Assembly: GCF_014698995.1 (NCBI RefSeq)
Contig: NZ_JACWZZ010000004.1
Location: 372,001-436,000 of the forward strand
Reading direction: 5' to 3'
Length of the DNA stretch: 64,000 nt
Source: Hymenobacter duratus
GTDB taxonomy: Bacteria; Bacteroidota; Bacteroidia; Cytophagales; Hymenobacteraceae
Positions 1 through 12,240 of the stretch are shown here, in pieces (the stretch's first letter is position 1; every line of letters starts with the position of its first letter). Below the pieces are notes generated by a model. The model saw only the letters and a list, made by a program, of their open reading frames with translations. It did not search any database and was not told the origin of the DNA. A program made the position numbers and the translations under genes.

Positions 1-783
1 TTCCTCGGGCAGAATGGACATGGCCAGCGTAAGCCCGAAGAGCAGCGCCGTCACCCAGTTGCCGGAGTGAGCATAGTTGATACCCCAGACCAGGGCAAAA
101 GCGCCCGCTCCTACCCAGGCCATGCGCAGCACAAACCGGCTGACCTGAAGCTGCAGGGGCGTTTTTTCGGTGACGATGCCCTCCATACTCTGCCCGATAC
201 GACCAAGCTTGGTAGTCGCACCCACGGCCGTAACCGTCAGCCAGGCGCTACCGGAAGCGGTGCTGGTGCCCGCAAAAACCGGGTCGCCCACGGCCTTGGT
301 CACCGCCACGGCCTCCCCCGTCAGGATGGCCTCGTCCACCGAGAAGTCGTTCGGTTCTGTTACCGTGCCATCGGCGGGAAGGCGGCTGCCTTCGGCCACC
401 AGCACGGCATCCCCCACCACCAGGTCCTCCACCGGCACCGGACCCACCACGCCATTGCGGCGCACCTGGGCGCGCGGCTGCGTCAGCTGACGCAGGGCGC
501 TCAGGGCCCGGTCGCTGCGGATTTCCTGGTATACCGAGATGCCCGCCACCGCCAGCAACGCCACGCCCAGCGTCATGGCCTCGGCACCTTCGCCCAGCGC
601 ACTATACACGGCACAGGCCGCCAGCAGCAGCAGAAACATGGGCTCGGTTACTACTTCCCGCAACGTAGCCAGCAGCCCGGAATGAGCAGCGGCCGTCAGT
701 ACGTTGCGGCCGTGGGCAGCGCGGGAAGCAGCTACGGCCTCATCAGTCAGACCGGGCGCGGGAGCATCAGGAAGCAGCGGCAT
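1..783 (-). CDS. cation-translocating P-type ATPase, N-terminal 261 residues (cut by window edge)
   Basis: The reverse strand reads open from an ATG at 783 to the window edge, giving 261 residues of a P-type ATPase that pumps cations across the inner membrane. Visible parts are a short cytoplasmic N-terminus, a first membrane hairpin (about 48-85), the actuator domain with its LTGE dephosphorylation loop (about 154-157), and a second hairpin ending in PEE, the start of the conserved PEExP motif of transmembrane helix 4. PEE rather than CPC argues for the calcium or other P2-type pumps, not the heavy-metal P1B class. The DKTGT phosphorylation site lies outside the window, so the ion cannot be assigned. 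The start fits the family's N-terminus. Confidence 0.9.
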   Translation of the reverse strand, partial: MPLLPDAPAPGLTDEAVAASRAAHGRNVLTAAAHSGLLATLREVVTEPMFLLLLAACAVYSALGEGAEAMTLGVALLAVAGISVYQEIRSDRALSALRQLTQPRAQVRRNGVVGPVPVEDLVVGDAVLVAEGSRLPADGTVTEPNDFSVDEAILTGEAVAVTKAVGDPVFAGTSTASGSAWLTVTAVGATTKLGRIGQSMEGIVTEKTPLQLQVSRFVLRMAWVGAGAFALVWGINYAHSGNWVTALLFGLTLAMSILPEE

Positions 784-896
784 AGGCAGGCACGATGGGT
801 AGCGGTGAGGAAACGGCAACGCCCTGGGCCGGACTTCGCCGCCCGTGTTGACGAGCATAAGGTACACCGTTATGGGCAGCTTGGCAGGGCCTGTAC

Positions 897-936
897 GCAA
901 AAAACGGAATGCACCCTTCTGGGCGCATTCCGTTTT
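897..936 (-). terminator. terminator of the catalase gene
   Basis: The arms 901-916 and 921-936 form a 16-bp stem with one mismatch and a 4-base loop. On the reverse strand they are followed by a run of six T. This lies just after the catalase stop, as expected for an intrinsic terminator. Confidence 0.85.
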
Positions 937-956
937 GCCGCGCATCTGCGCTGAAA

Positions 957-3107
<2,151 letters not shown>

Positions 3108-3323
3108 GACTGGGAGTGGGATAGTGAAATGGAGAGCTGCCGACCCGATAGTGCCTGAATCGGCGGCTCTACCCTTGGTACGCAACCCGGATGCCTTGGG
3201 CTGCCTCACGGCTCAAGATTGTCATTATTTCTACCCGGCAGCATCAACTCACTTAGCTAAATTCATGAAAATCAAAAACATGTCATTTCACTACTAAACA
3301 ATCGGTTCAATGCCCCTTATAGC

Positions 3324-4604
<1,281 letters not shown>

Positions 4605-4840
4605 GCAATAGAGGGTGGATGAGTTATGAGGTAAGACGCGGATGGGAGCAGTAGGGTTTGCGGCAGTAGGGTTGGCTGCTTGCTGGTACGGGCTCCGGTG
4701 CAACCTTTTCAAAGCCGGGCGAACCCACCGCGCCCGCCACCCGCAATGATAGGCGGCTAACACGCTGTCGATATGGATACGCGACCAGCACGCGCTGGCG
4801 GCGCTGCCCAAACAGCGGCCCCGAAGAATACACAAGCTCA

Positions 4841-4887
4841 GCACGCACAACGCCCCGCCCGGAATCCGGACGGGGCGTTGTGCGTGC
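4841..4887. terminator. strong hairpin after the M61 peptidase gene
   Basis: Arms 4841-4860 and 4868-4887 make a 20-bp stem with one wobble position and a 7-base loop. It lies just past the stop of the reverse-strand peptidase gene. No long T run follows, so it may stabilise the 3' end or terminate weakly. Confidence 0.65.
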
Positions 4888-4903
4888 CAAAACCAACGGC
4901 GGC

Positions 4904-6706
4904 TTACCGCACCGGCAGCCACTTAGCCAGTACCGCCTGCTGGGCGGCCGTGGGGCTGGCTACCCGCTCGATGCGGTAGCGCTGGGCCGTGGCCGCCAGC
5001 AGCGGAAACCGCAGCTCCTGCACCTGCCCATCGCGCGAAACCAGCAGTTGTACCTCCGAGCCCGTGGCCCGGCCGGCCAGCGCCTGCGTCAGGTCGCCGG
5101 TGAGGCGGGCGCCATCCAGAGCCAGAATCTCGTCGTTCACGTTCAGGCCGCCCTGCCAGGCACTGCCCCCGCGCACGGTGTTCGTCACCACGTTCTTGCC
5201 GCTGGCGCTGCTTACCGTAGCGCCCAGTGCCGCGCCTTCGGCCACCGGCGTAGCTTTCAGCGTGAGGCCTGCATACCCGAAGGCCGTTTCGTAGGGCAGC
5301 GTTTCGGTGCCGTACACGTGGCGGCGGAAGAACTCATCGAAGCGGCGGCCGGCCACTTTCGCCACGGCGGCCTGGTATTCCTCGTCGGTGAAGCCGCGCT
5401 GCTTTTTCGTGTAATATTCGTCGTAGAGGGTGCGCATCACGTCGTCGAGGCTTTTCTGGCCCTTCGTTTCGTTGATAACCATCAGATCCAGCACGGCCCC
5501 GATCAGCTCGCCCTTGTCGTAGTAGCTGATGCCGGTGTTGGCCGAGTTTTCGTTGGGACGGTAGTACTTGATCCAGGCATCGTAGCTGCTCTCAGCGGCC
5601 GACTGCTGCTTGTTGCCGGGCGTATTTTCTACCCGCCCAATGCCGTTGCTCAGGTCGGCCAGATAGCCGTCGGGGGTTACAAAGCCGGCCCGCTGCACAA
5701 TCAGGTTCGAGAAATACTCGGTGCCGCCTTCGCTCACCCACAGCATGCGGGTGTAGTTTTCCTGGTCGTAGTTGAACGGCCCCAGCGCCACCGGCCGGAT
5801 GCGCTTCACGTTCCAGAGGTGGAAATACTCGTGCGCCACCAGCCCCAGAAAGCCTTTGTAGCTTCCCTCGGTGCTGTAGGCGTTCCGCGACACCGACAGC
5901 GTGGTGGAGAACAGGTGCTCCAGGCCGCCCGTGCCCCGGTCGATGTTGTGAATGATGAACAGGTAGCGGTCCAGCGGGTTTTTGCCCACCACGCGGTGCG
6001 CTTCCTCGCATACCTTTTTCATGTCGGCCAGCAGCTTGGCCTCGTCGTACTTCACGCCTTGCCCGAACATGGCAATGGTGTGCGGCGTGCCGGCAGCCTC
6101 AAAGCTCAGTACCTTGTGCGTCCCGATTTCAATGGGCGAATCCGCCAGCTCGTCGTAGCCCGAGGAACGGAACGTGAACTGGCCGCCAGCCGGCTTCAAG
6201 CTGGTGCTCACCTGCGTCCAGCCCGGGGCGGGCTTTACCTCTAGCGTGCTGGGCAGCGCCTGGTTTTCAGCGGGGTACATGAATACGCTGGTGCCGTTTA
6301 CGTAGCCGTGGGCCGCGTCGAGGAAGCTGGTGCGCACGCTCAGCTCGTAGGCATACACCCGGTAGCGCACCGTGAAATCCTTGTTTTTAGGATGATACAC
6401 GCGCCAGGTGTTTTTGGCCACTTTCTCTACCCGCAGTGCCTCGCTCCCGGCCTGGGCCGCAAAGCCCTCTACGTGCCGCGAAAACTCCCGCACCAGATAG
6501 GAACCCGGCGCCCATACCGGCATTTTCATGTCGGTATACTGCTTGCTGAAGCCGCTGAGCGAGGTTTCAACTTCGAAATAGTGGGTTTGCGGGGCGGGCA
6601 TGGCCAGCGTGTAGCGCAGCACCGGAGCCGCCAGTGCCGCACTGAACTGGCTCAGCAGCAGCACCAGCACCGCCGCCACAAGCAGGCGGGTACGGGAATG
6701 GGTCAT
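4904..6706 (-). CDS. secreted M61-family metallopeptidase with PDZ domain
   Basis: Exported zinc aminopeptidase of the glycyl-aminopeptidase (M61) family, 600 residues from the ATG at 6706. A hydrophobic signal peptide covers about residues 5-26. An N-terminal beta-rich domain follows, then the catalytic domain with HEYFH (His292, Glu293, His296) and the third zinc ligand, probably Glu326 in SEGGTEYF. A PDZ domain occupies about residues 500-585. The frame is open 23 codons further upstream, but the signal peptide starts at MTHSRT. Known members prefer peptides with N-terminal glycine or alanine; the substrate here is unknown. The gene stands alone and is divergent from the C40 peptidase at 6935. 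Confidence 0.9.
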   Translation of the reverse strand: MTHSRTRLLVAAVLVLLLSQFSAALAAPVLRYTLAMPAPQTHYFEVETSLSGFSKQYTDMKMPVWAPGSYLVREFSRHVEGFAAQAGSEALRVEKVAKNTWRVYHPKNKDFTVRYRVYAYELSVRTSFLDAAHGYVNGTSVFMYPAENQALPSTLEVKPAPGWTQVSTSLKPAGGQFTFRSSGYDELADSPIEIGTHKVLSFEAAGTPHTIAMFGQGVKYDEAKLLADMKKVCEEAHRVVGKNPLDRYLFIIHNIDRGTGGLEHLFSTTLSVSRNAYSTEGSYKGFLGLVAHEYFHLWNVKRIRPVALGPFNYDQENYTRMLWVSEGGTEYFSNLIVQRAGFVTPDGYLADLSNGIGRVENTPGNKQQSAAESSYDAWIKYYRPNENSANTGISYYDKGELIGAVLDLMVINETKGQKSLDDVMRTLYDEYYTKKQRGFTDEEYQAAVAKVAGRRFDEFFRRHVYGTETLPYETAFGYAGLTLKATPVAEGAALGATVSSASGKNVVTNTVRGGSAWQGGLNVNDEILALDGARLTGDLTQALAGRATGSEVQLLVSRDGQVQELRFPLLAATAQRYRIERVASPTAAQQAVLAKWLPVR

Positions 6707-6934
6707 GAAAGGGGAATTAGGTGAGAAGTAAGGAGCCCGCCGGGTGCCACCGTAGTGCCTTCCACAGCGGGCCAAGGCAAAGAACGGGGAAAAACAGGCA
6801 GGGCTGCAAGCCTATCGGCAAAGTCTCCGCTCTGGCCGCTGGTGCCCAGCCCGCCCACAGCCGGACCGGAACCCGCTACGTAGCTCCGCCGTTAGGGAGG
6901 CAGCAGCCCGCCGCTTTCCGGGCCGCGTTACCCT

Positions 6935-7486
6935 ATGCGCTTCGTTTGGATAGCCTTTAGTGCGCTGGTTGCTCTGCTTTTGGGCGTGTTTTTGTGGCCT
7001 AGCCGCCCGGTGGAGCGTGCTGCTGCTCCTGCTGAGGAGCCGCTGCCCGTGCAGCGTACGGCCTGGGTCACCAGCAACCGCACTCCCCCAAAAGCCGATA
7101 GTATCGTCAGCTTCGCGATGCGCCAGCTAGGCACCAACTACTGCTACGCCGGCAACACTCCCGCCACCGGCTTCGACTGCTCGGGTTTCGTGCAGTACGT
7201 ATTCAGAAATTTCAATCTGCCGGTGCCCCACTCCACGGCCCTCCTGATTGAGGTCGGCCGCCCGGTGGCTCGTGCACAAGCCCGCCGCGGCGATATTGTG
7301 GTATTTACAGGTACGGCCGCCACGTCCAGCACGCCCGGCCATGCCGGCATTGTGGTGTCGGCTCCCGGTGAGCCGCTGCGCTTTATTCACTCTTCCTCCG
7401 CCCGACGTGAATCCGGAGTCAAGATCAGCCAGGTAGAAGGCACCGACTACGAGCGGCGCTTTATGCAGGTGCGCCGGGTACTATAG
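6935..7486 (+). CDS. NlpC/P60 (C40) cell-wall peptidase
   Basis: A 183-residue exported cysteine peptidase, probably cutting the gamma-D-Glu to diamino-acid bond in peptidoglycan stem peptides. Residues 1-21 form an uncleaved signal or membrane anchor, followed by a short proline/alanine linker. The NlpC/P60 domain spans about 53-183, with catalytic Cys82 in DCSGF, His136 in GHAGIV and a likely third polar residue His152 in IHSSS. There is no separate cell-wall-binding domain, so it is a minimal enzyme. It is transcribed away from the M61 peptidase gene across a 228-base shared promoter region. Confidence 0.88.
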   Translation: MRFVWIAFSALVALLLGVFLWPSRPVERAAAPAEEPLPVQRTAWVTSNRTPPKADSIVSFAMRQLGTNYCYAGNTPATGFDCSGFVQYVFRNFNLPVPHSTALLIEVGRPVARAQARRGDIVVFTGTAATSSTPGHAGIVVSAPGEPLRFIHSSSARRESGVKISQVEGTDYERRFMQVRRVL

Positions 7487-8123
7487 CCGAAAAACGGCCC
7501 TTTTGCCTAGTTGTGCCGGAGCTATAAAAGAGCGATGCCCGGCCGCCTATGCATGTCCTCCTGATTGAGGCTGCTGGGCGGGCCGGGCATCTAATCCTTC
7601 AAATCTTACCAAGCGACGAGTCTGGGGTACAGGCCCGTCATCTCCTTATATAGGTAAGACCTTGCCGTAATGCGGGAAATGCTAAAATGGAAGCAGGTTC
7701 CGCGCGAAACCTTTTGTTAAGCGCGTCCGGCGGTGAAGCGGACTACATTCGACAGGCTTGGCAGGATTTGTTTGGGACTACTAGACATTTTGTACCTCCT
7801 TTCTTTACGTTCGACATAACCCCGGCCGCGTCTCCCAATACCTTAGGGCTCCTTGGGCGGGGCTGTAGCACTCACTACGGTTGGTAAAGTTAAAAGCCTG
7901 CGGGATGGTTCAAAATAAAAAGGGCTTTTTTTAGCACTGCAAGCCGCTTTACTGGTCATAAACCTGATCCTCAGCCGTTTTAATTTTTCTTTTACGGATA
8001 AACGCAGCACTGGCCTCAAACTTGCAATCCGGGCAGGTAGCAGCTATTTGCCGGGAGTTGCTGACATGTAGGAGTTTTCTCCTATCTTTTCCCACCATCT
8101 TTTTACCCCCCTCTCTTCACACC
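7487..8123. other. 637-base gap without a convincing gene
   Basis: No open frame here looks like a real protein; a 66-codon frame at 7687-7887 has no start context or family resemblance. The stretch holds a hairpin with 11-bp arms (7534-7544 and 7581-7591) and a smaller inner stem, and several AT-rich patches. A small perfect inverted repeat, TAGGAG...CTCCTA, lies near 8069-8084 just before the first DUF2147 gene. It could hold a small RNA or long leader. Confidence 0.5.
7534..7591. other. structured hairpin element
   Basis: Perfect 11-bp arms (GATGCCCGGCC and its complement) enclose 36 bases that contain an inner CCTC/GAGG stem. It lies 47 bases after the C40 peptidase stop and lacks a following T run. 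It may be a processed 3' end or part of a small RNA; no known RNA family was recognised. Confidence 0.4.
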
Positions 8124-8564
8124 ATGAAAAAATCCCTGTTTCTCTCCCTCGCTTTCCTGCTTGGCTTGGTACGGCTGGCCTCTGCCCAGACCCTCTCCCC
8201 GCTGGGCACCTGGCAGAACGAAGAAAAGAAAGCCACGTTCGAAATCTACAAATGCGGCAACAAGCTGTGTGGCAAAATCGTGACCCTGACCGTGCCCAAC
8301 GACCCGGCTACCGGCAAACCCAAAACCGACTCCCAGAATCCCGACCCCAAGCTGCGCAACCGTCCACGTCTGGGCCTGGTGTTCATGCAGGGCTTCGAAT
8401 ATGATGATAGCAACAAGTGGGATGATGGCAAGATCTACGACCCCGAAAGCGGCAAAACCTACTCCTGCTACATGAAGATGATCAACGCCAACACCATGGA
8501 AGTAAAAGGCTACATCGGCTTCTCCATGATTGGCAAATCGCAGACCTGGACCCGGGTCAAATAA
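8124..8564 (+). CDS. secreted DUF2147 protein (copy 1)
   Basis: A 146-residue exported protein of the DUF2147 family. A cleavable signal peptide (about 1-22, ending ASAQ) is followed by the family pattern: a TW opening, a CGNKLCG motif with two cysteines, then KWDDGKIYDP, YSCYMK and the closing GYIGF...W. Members are small periplasmic proteins of unknown biochemical function, predicted to fold as beta-barrels. The ATG at 8124 was chosen because it begins the signal peptide, although the frame is open about 100 bases upstream. Its neighbour at 8699 is a paralogue. Confidence 0.88.
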   Translation: MKKSLFLSLAFLLGLVRLASAQTLSPLGTWQNEEKKATFEIYKCGNKLCGKIVTLTVPNDPATGKPKTDSQNPDPKLRNRPRLGLVFMQGFEYDDSNKWDDGKIYDPESGKTYSCYMKMINANTMEVKGYIGFSMIGKSQTWTRVK

Positions 8565-8593
8565 GCCCGATTCACTTTTCAGGCGTATACTTG

Positions 8594-8628
8594 GCGACGC
8601 TTCCGCACGTGCGGGGGCGTCGCTTTTT
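8594..8628 (+). terminator. terminator after DUF2147 copy 1
   Basis: The palindrome 8594-8623 pairs GCGACGC with GCGTCGC and CCGCAC with GTGCGG, with wobble pairs between. A run of five T follows directly. Confidence 0.85.
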
Positions 8629-8698
8629 GCTGCCATAGAGTTGTTGTGGCCCATGCGCTGCACCTCATCATTCCCTCTCAAACCAGCTTTTCAACGCT

Positions 8699-9136
8699 TT
8701 GAAATCCTTATTACTGAGTTTATTGCTATGGTTGCGGGCGCTGGTACCAGCGCCCGCCCAAACCCCGGTGCCGCTGGGCGTCTGGGCCGATGATTCCGGT
8801 GACTCCCATATTGAGCTTTACCGCTGTGGGGAGCAGCTGTGCGGACGGCTGGTGTGGCTGCGCACTCCTACTGATGCCAACGGCAAACCCCGCCTCGACG
8901 AACACCACCCCGACCAGAGCAAACGCAGCCAGCCGTTGCACAACATGACCGTGCTGCAGAACCTGCGCTACAATGCCGAGAATGACCGATGGGAAGACGG
9001 CTCACTCTACGACCCCGACAATGGCCGCACCTACTCCTGCTACCTCGCCGCCGCCGGGAAAGACCGGCTGGAAGTGAAAGGATACATTGGGTTCTCTCTT
9101 TTTGGGCGGGCGCACTACTGGCAGCGCGTGAAGTAG
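8699..9136 (+). CDS. secreted DUF2147 protein (copy 2), TTG start
   Basis: A 145-residue paralogue of the preceding protein, with the same CGEQLCG, DRWEDGSLYDPD, YSCYL and GYIGFS...W blocks. The N-terminus is a leucine-rich signal peptide ending PAPAQ. No ATG or GTG lies between the upstream in-frame stop at 8636 and the signal peptide, so translation must start at the TTG at 8699 or at another weak codon. The two copies are separated by a terminator, so they are probably independent transcripts rather than an operon. Function is unknown. Confidence 0.85.
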   Translation: MKSLLLSLLLWLRALVPAPAQTPVPLGVWADDSGDSHIELYRCGEQLCGRLVWLRTPTDANGKPRLDEHHPDQSKRSQPLHNMTVLQNLRYNAENDRWEDGSLYDPDNGRTYSCYLAAAGKDRLEVKGYIGFSLFGRAHYWQRVK

Positions 9137-9162
9137 AAACCGGCACTGTTTTTTCTTTGCAA

Positions 9163-9192
9163 GGCAGGCACCTTCCAGTGCTTGCCTTTTTT
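9163..9192 (+). terminator. terminator after DUF2147 copy 2
   Basis: Arms 9163-9171 and 9178-9186 pair with one mismatch around a 6-base loop, followed by six T. Confidence 0.8.
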
Positions 9193-9288
9193 CTTGCCTT
9201 CCCGAGGGGGTCAAAAAAATTTCGCCCTGCCCCCACTGAAAAAACCATTTGCCTGGGGTGGTGTTCTTCATGATATACCCGGTTCACC

Positions 9289-9921
9289 TTGTTACAACTC
9301 TTTAAACGGCTCTTTTCCTCCGGCGCTGCTACTCAGCCAACTGAGTGGAAGCCACTGCACCGCACGCCTGCGCAAGAGCGGCTGCATGCCCGCTGGATAG
9401 CGCAACAGGTGTATCTGAACTGGGCCGGGCCTTACTTCAAGGCCTATCATTTTTGCAAAGCCGGTATTCAGGGGCATGGCCTGCGGGTGCAGCTCCTGAA
9501 TGAGCCCGGCCGCCAGGGAGCGGTACTGCTCTACGACCCCAGTATTGGTCCAGGGAATTTCCGCCACTTCTTCGACCTGCTGCGCGACCGTGTGCTGGCG
9601 CTGGGTTATAACGTCTCGACTTCGGACCAGCGCACGCTGCACCACGAGCAGTATACCGAAACCATAGAGAAGCATTTTCTGAAGCCCCGGCCCAACGACT
9701 GTACCGCCACCGGCCGTTGCAACCAGCGCTATGGCAATGTGGTGGTAGACCTGGTGCAGGTAAACGGTCAGCCGGGGTTCATCCGCTTTTTCAGCAACCC
9801 CTTTCAGGATTCCATCTTTACGGCGCCACACTCCTTTGACGAGTTGATGGCGGCAGTACTGGACCTGCCACCCGCTCCAAAGGAAGTACAGGCCCGCATC
9901 AAGCAGTACGCCAAAGGATAG
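9289..9921 (+). CDS. conserved-looking unknown protein, TTG start
   Basis: A 210-residue soluble protein without signal peptide or membrane segment. I do not recognise the family. It is mixed alpha/beta in character, with a basic N-terminal helix and several aromatic patches (for example NWAGPYFKAYHF and GFIRFFSNPF), and two cysteines flanking a short loop (CTATGRC). An in-frame stop at 9271 and the lack of an ATG near the N-terminus point to a TTG start at 9289. The codon use matches its neighbours. It converges on the M1 peptidase gene, sharing the hairpin at 9965-9999. Confidence 0.75.
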   Translation: MLQLFKRLFSSGAATQPTEWKPLHRTPAQERLHARWIAQQVYLNWAGPYFKAYHFCKAGIQGHGLRVQLLNEPGRQGAVLLYDPSIGPGNFRHFFDLLRDRVLALGYNVSTSDQRTLHHEQYTETIEKHFLKPRPNDCTATGRCNQRYGNVVVDLVQVNGQPGFIRFFSNPFQDSIFTAPHSFDELMAAVLDLPPAPKEVQARIKQYAKG

Positions 9922-9964
9922 TTTACCAGCTTTACTGGACTCTGTGTAGCCCCCTGTTATACAG

Positions 9965-9999
9965 CAAGCCCTTGCTACCATCGTGGCAGCAAGGGCTTG
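9965..9999. terminator. shared terminator hairpin of convergent genes
   Basis: Perfect 12-bp arms 9965-9976 and 9988-9999 around an 11-base loop, midway between the stops at 9921 and 10023. Probably serves both directions. Confidence 0.7.
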
Positions 10000-10022
10000 T
10001 TGGTTCTGTAGCGTATCGACGG

Positions 10023-12074
10023 CTACTCCCGCACGAAGCGGGCCAGTGCCACTTTGCCGTTGGCGAAAGTGAGACGCATGTGGTATAGGCCCGCAGCCAG
10101 CACTTTGGTATCGAGCTGAGCATGGAGCGGGTCTACCTGCTGGCGCAACAGCACGCGGCCGGTAGCATCGGTAACTTCCGCAGTGGCGCGGGCAGTCAGG
10201 TCCTGGAGCCGGAGCGTTTCGCGGCAGGGGTTTGGGTACACGGTGAACCGAGCAGTGCGGGCCGCCGCCTCGGTGCCCAGTATCAGCGTGAAGTCACGCG
10301 AGGTGATACCGTCGCCTTTCAGCAGCCAGTTGTTGGCATCTACCTCTACCAAAGCTACCGTTTTGGTGATAGGTACGGTGAAGTTGGAAACCAACTGAGA
10401 CTGACGCAGACGCAACACCTGCGAAGTACCATCAGTAAAGAACAGCGTGTAATCAACGTCGGTATCGAAAAAGGGCGTTATGCCGGCCACCGATACCGTT
10501 TCGGTGTTGCGCAGGTAGAAGTTCTGGCCTACCTGATTCCAGTAAACCGAGAATGTGGGGTAGCCCTCGCCGCGGTACCATTGGTCGAAGAAGTACTGCA
10601 GGGAGCGGCCTGCTTCGGCTTCAAAAACAGCCTGCAGGTCGCGGGTGCGGGCCGTGCGGCCGCTGTACGTGCTCTGGTAGGTGCGCAGGGCCCGGAAAAA
10701 CTTGGTGTCGTCGTTGAGCAGGTAGCGCAGCATATGAACGACTATCGCGCCTTTCTTATAGGTCAGATTGTAGTCGAAAATGCGGCCCACGTTGGTCGTG
10801 TCCGGCACCCGGACGCTGCCGCCCAGCGCCGGTACCCACTGCCCGCCTACGTAGCGGTTTTTGGCATAGTACTGGGCCGTTTCTATCCACTGCCTGGCAT
10901 CATTCGCCGAGGCAAAGCGCGTGAGGGACAGGTATTCGCCGTAGGAAGCGAAGCTCTCATTCAGCCAGATATCTTCCCAGGACGCGCAGGTCACGTTGTC
11001 GCCGAACCATTGGTGAAATAGCTCGTGAGCCGTGAGCGTGAAGTTGAACCCGTCCTGCGTGGTCATGGTCTGGTGCTCCATGCCGCCCCCGATGGGCGCC
11101 ATGCTGTGGCCATACTTTTCGCTGGCAAACGGGTAGAGCCCTACCAGGCTGGAGAAGTTTTCGAGGAAGCCCGGCGTGCGGTCAATTTCCGTCCGGTAGT
11201 AAGTCAGCGCCGCCTGGTTGTAAACGTAGTTGACGATGGGAATCTGGGGGCCGCCTACGGGATTGGCGTAGTTGATGTACTCTACATAAGGTGCCACCGC
11301 CACCGACACCAGGTAGTAGTCGATGGGTTTAGCGCGGTGCTTCCACTCGTAGCGGCTCTTGCCATTGGGCATGGGCGAAACCCGCTGCAGCACCCCGTTG
11401 GAGCCCACTTTGTTGATGCTGCTCGTTGTCACCCACACATCCAGAGAATCAGCTTTGTCGGTGAGCACCTGCTTGCAGGGCCACCACTCATGGGCCGAGA
11501 AAGGCTCCGACAGGCTCCAGGTGACGTTGTACGTGTAGTTCAGGTTGTTGATCCGGACGCTGGAACGCGTGTTGAGCGCATTGCCAATGGCCGCCGTGTT
11601 GCCGTTCGGTGCCGTGCCCCGGTAGTAGACCACGGTGCTGAACTGGGTGTTTGCCGGTACGGCCTGCGGCAGAGCGGCCGTCACATCGGAGCCAGCGCGG
11701 CGCAGGCCCGGTGAGCGGCGGCCGTTTACTACCACCGAGTCGATGGTGAACGTCTGGTAGAGCTCAAACGCAACAGAGTCCAGCGGCTGGGCGAGGGTGC
11801 GGGCCACCATCCGGACATTGCCGCCAACGTTGCGGGAGTTGTTTTCAAGCGCAATATCCAGCTTGTAGTACTTCACATCGTAGCGGTCCATTTTCTGGCG
11901 GTGGCGCACGGTAGCTGCCGGGCCGCGCTGCGCCGCCTGGGCATGGGCCCGCACGCAACTGGCGGCCCCATCATGGGTTAGGCTAAGCGGATCTGGTCGG
12001 GCGGCCGGCGACTGAGCATGCGCTCCGGAAGCGGCCAGCAATACCCCTGCCAGCAAAGAGTAGAAACGATACAT
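10023..12074 (-). CDS. M1-family aminopeptidase with type A T9SS sorting domain
   Basis: Secreted zinc aminopeptidase of 683 residues from the ATG at 12074. A signal peptide (1-21, ending AHAQ) precedes the M1 catalytic module. The exopeptidase motif is GGGMEH in place of the usual GxMEN. The zinc site is HELFH (His350, Glu351, His354) followed after exactly 18 residues by Glu373 in WLNES, the classical spacing. The last 75 or so residues, from FTVYPNP to the end, form a type A C-terminal sorting domain of the type IX secretion system, so the enzyme is sent across the outer membrane. It is divergent from the type B cargo gene at 12241 over 166 bases. Confidence 0.92.
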   Translation of the reverse strand: MYRFYSLLAGVLLAASGAHAQSPAARPDPLSLTHDGAASCVRAHAQAAQRGPAATVRHRQKMDRYDVKYYKLDIALENNSRNVGGNVRMVARTLAQPLDSVAFELYQTFTIDSVVVNGRRSPGLRRAGSDVTAALPQAVPANTQFSTVVYYRGTAPNGNTAAIGNALNTRSSVRINNLNYTYNVTWSLSEPFSAHEWWPCKQVLTDKADSLDVWVTTSSINKVGSNGVLQRVSPMPNGKSRYEWKHRAKPIDYYLVSVAVAPYVEYINYANPVGGPQIPIVNYVYNQAALTYYRTEIDRTPGFLENFSSLVGLYPFASEKYGHSMAPIGGGMEHQTMTTQDGFNFTLTAHELFHQWFGDNVTCASWEDIWLNESFASYGEYLSLTRFASANDARQWIETAQYYAKNRYVGGQWVPALGGSVRVPDTTNVGRIFDYNLTYKKGAIVVHMLRYLLNDDTKFFRALRTYQSTYSGRTARTRDLQAVFEAEAGRSLQYFFDQWYRGEGYPTFSVYWNQVGQNFYLRNTETVSVAGITPFFDTDVDYTLFFTDGTSQVLRLRQSQLVSNFTVPITKTVALVEVDANNWLLKGDGITSRDFTLILGTEAAARTARFTVYPNPCRETLRLQDLTARATAEVTDATGRVLLRQQVDPLHAQLDTKVLAAGLYHMRLTFANGKVALARFVRE

Positions 12075-12240
12075 AGAGAAACCGGGAATGTTAAAGAGTG
12101 AAGAAGCCGCTGCAGTAGCAAGAAGCAGCCCGCCAAGATACGCAGTACCCTTCACTAACCGTTGCTGAAAAGAACCGGGTTCCACTGTCCTGGTTGTATA
12201 TTTCGGAAGCTCTTTTCAACCTGTTATATCCGTCTGCTAT

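Noticed and set aside
7730..7800. ATTCGACAGG as a possible tmRNA 5' motif
   Set aside because: No tag-peptide reading frame or paired 3' end follows within the expected distance.
7687..7887. 66-codon open frame in the long gap
   Set aside because: No export signal, family resemblance or convincing start context.
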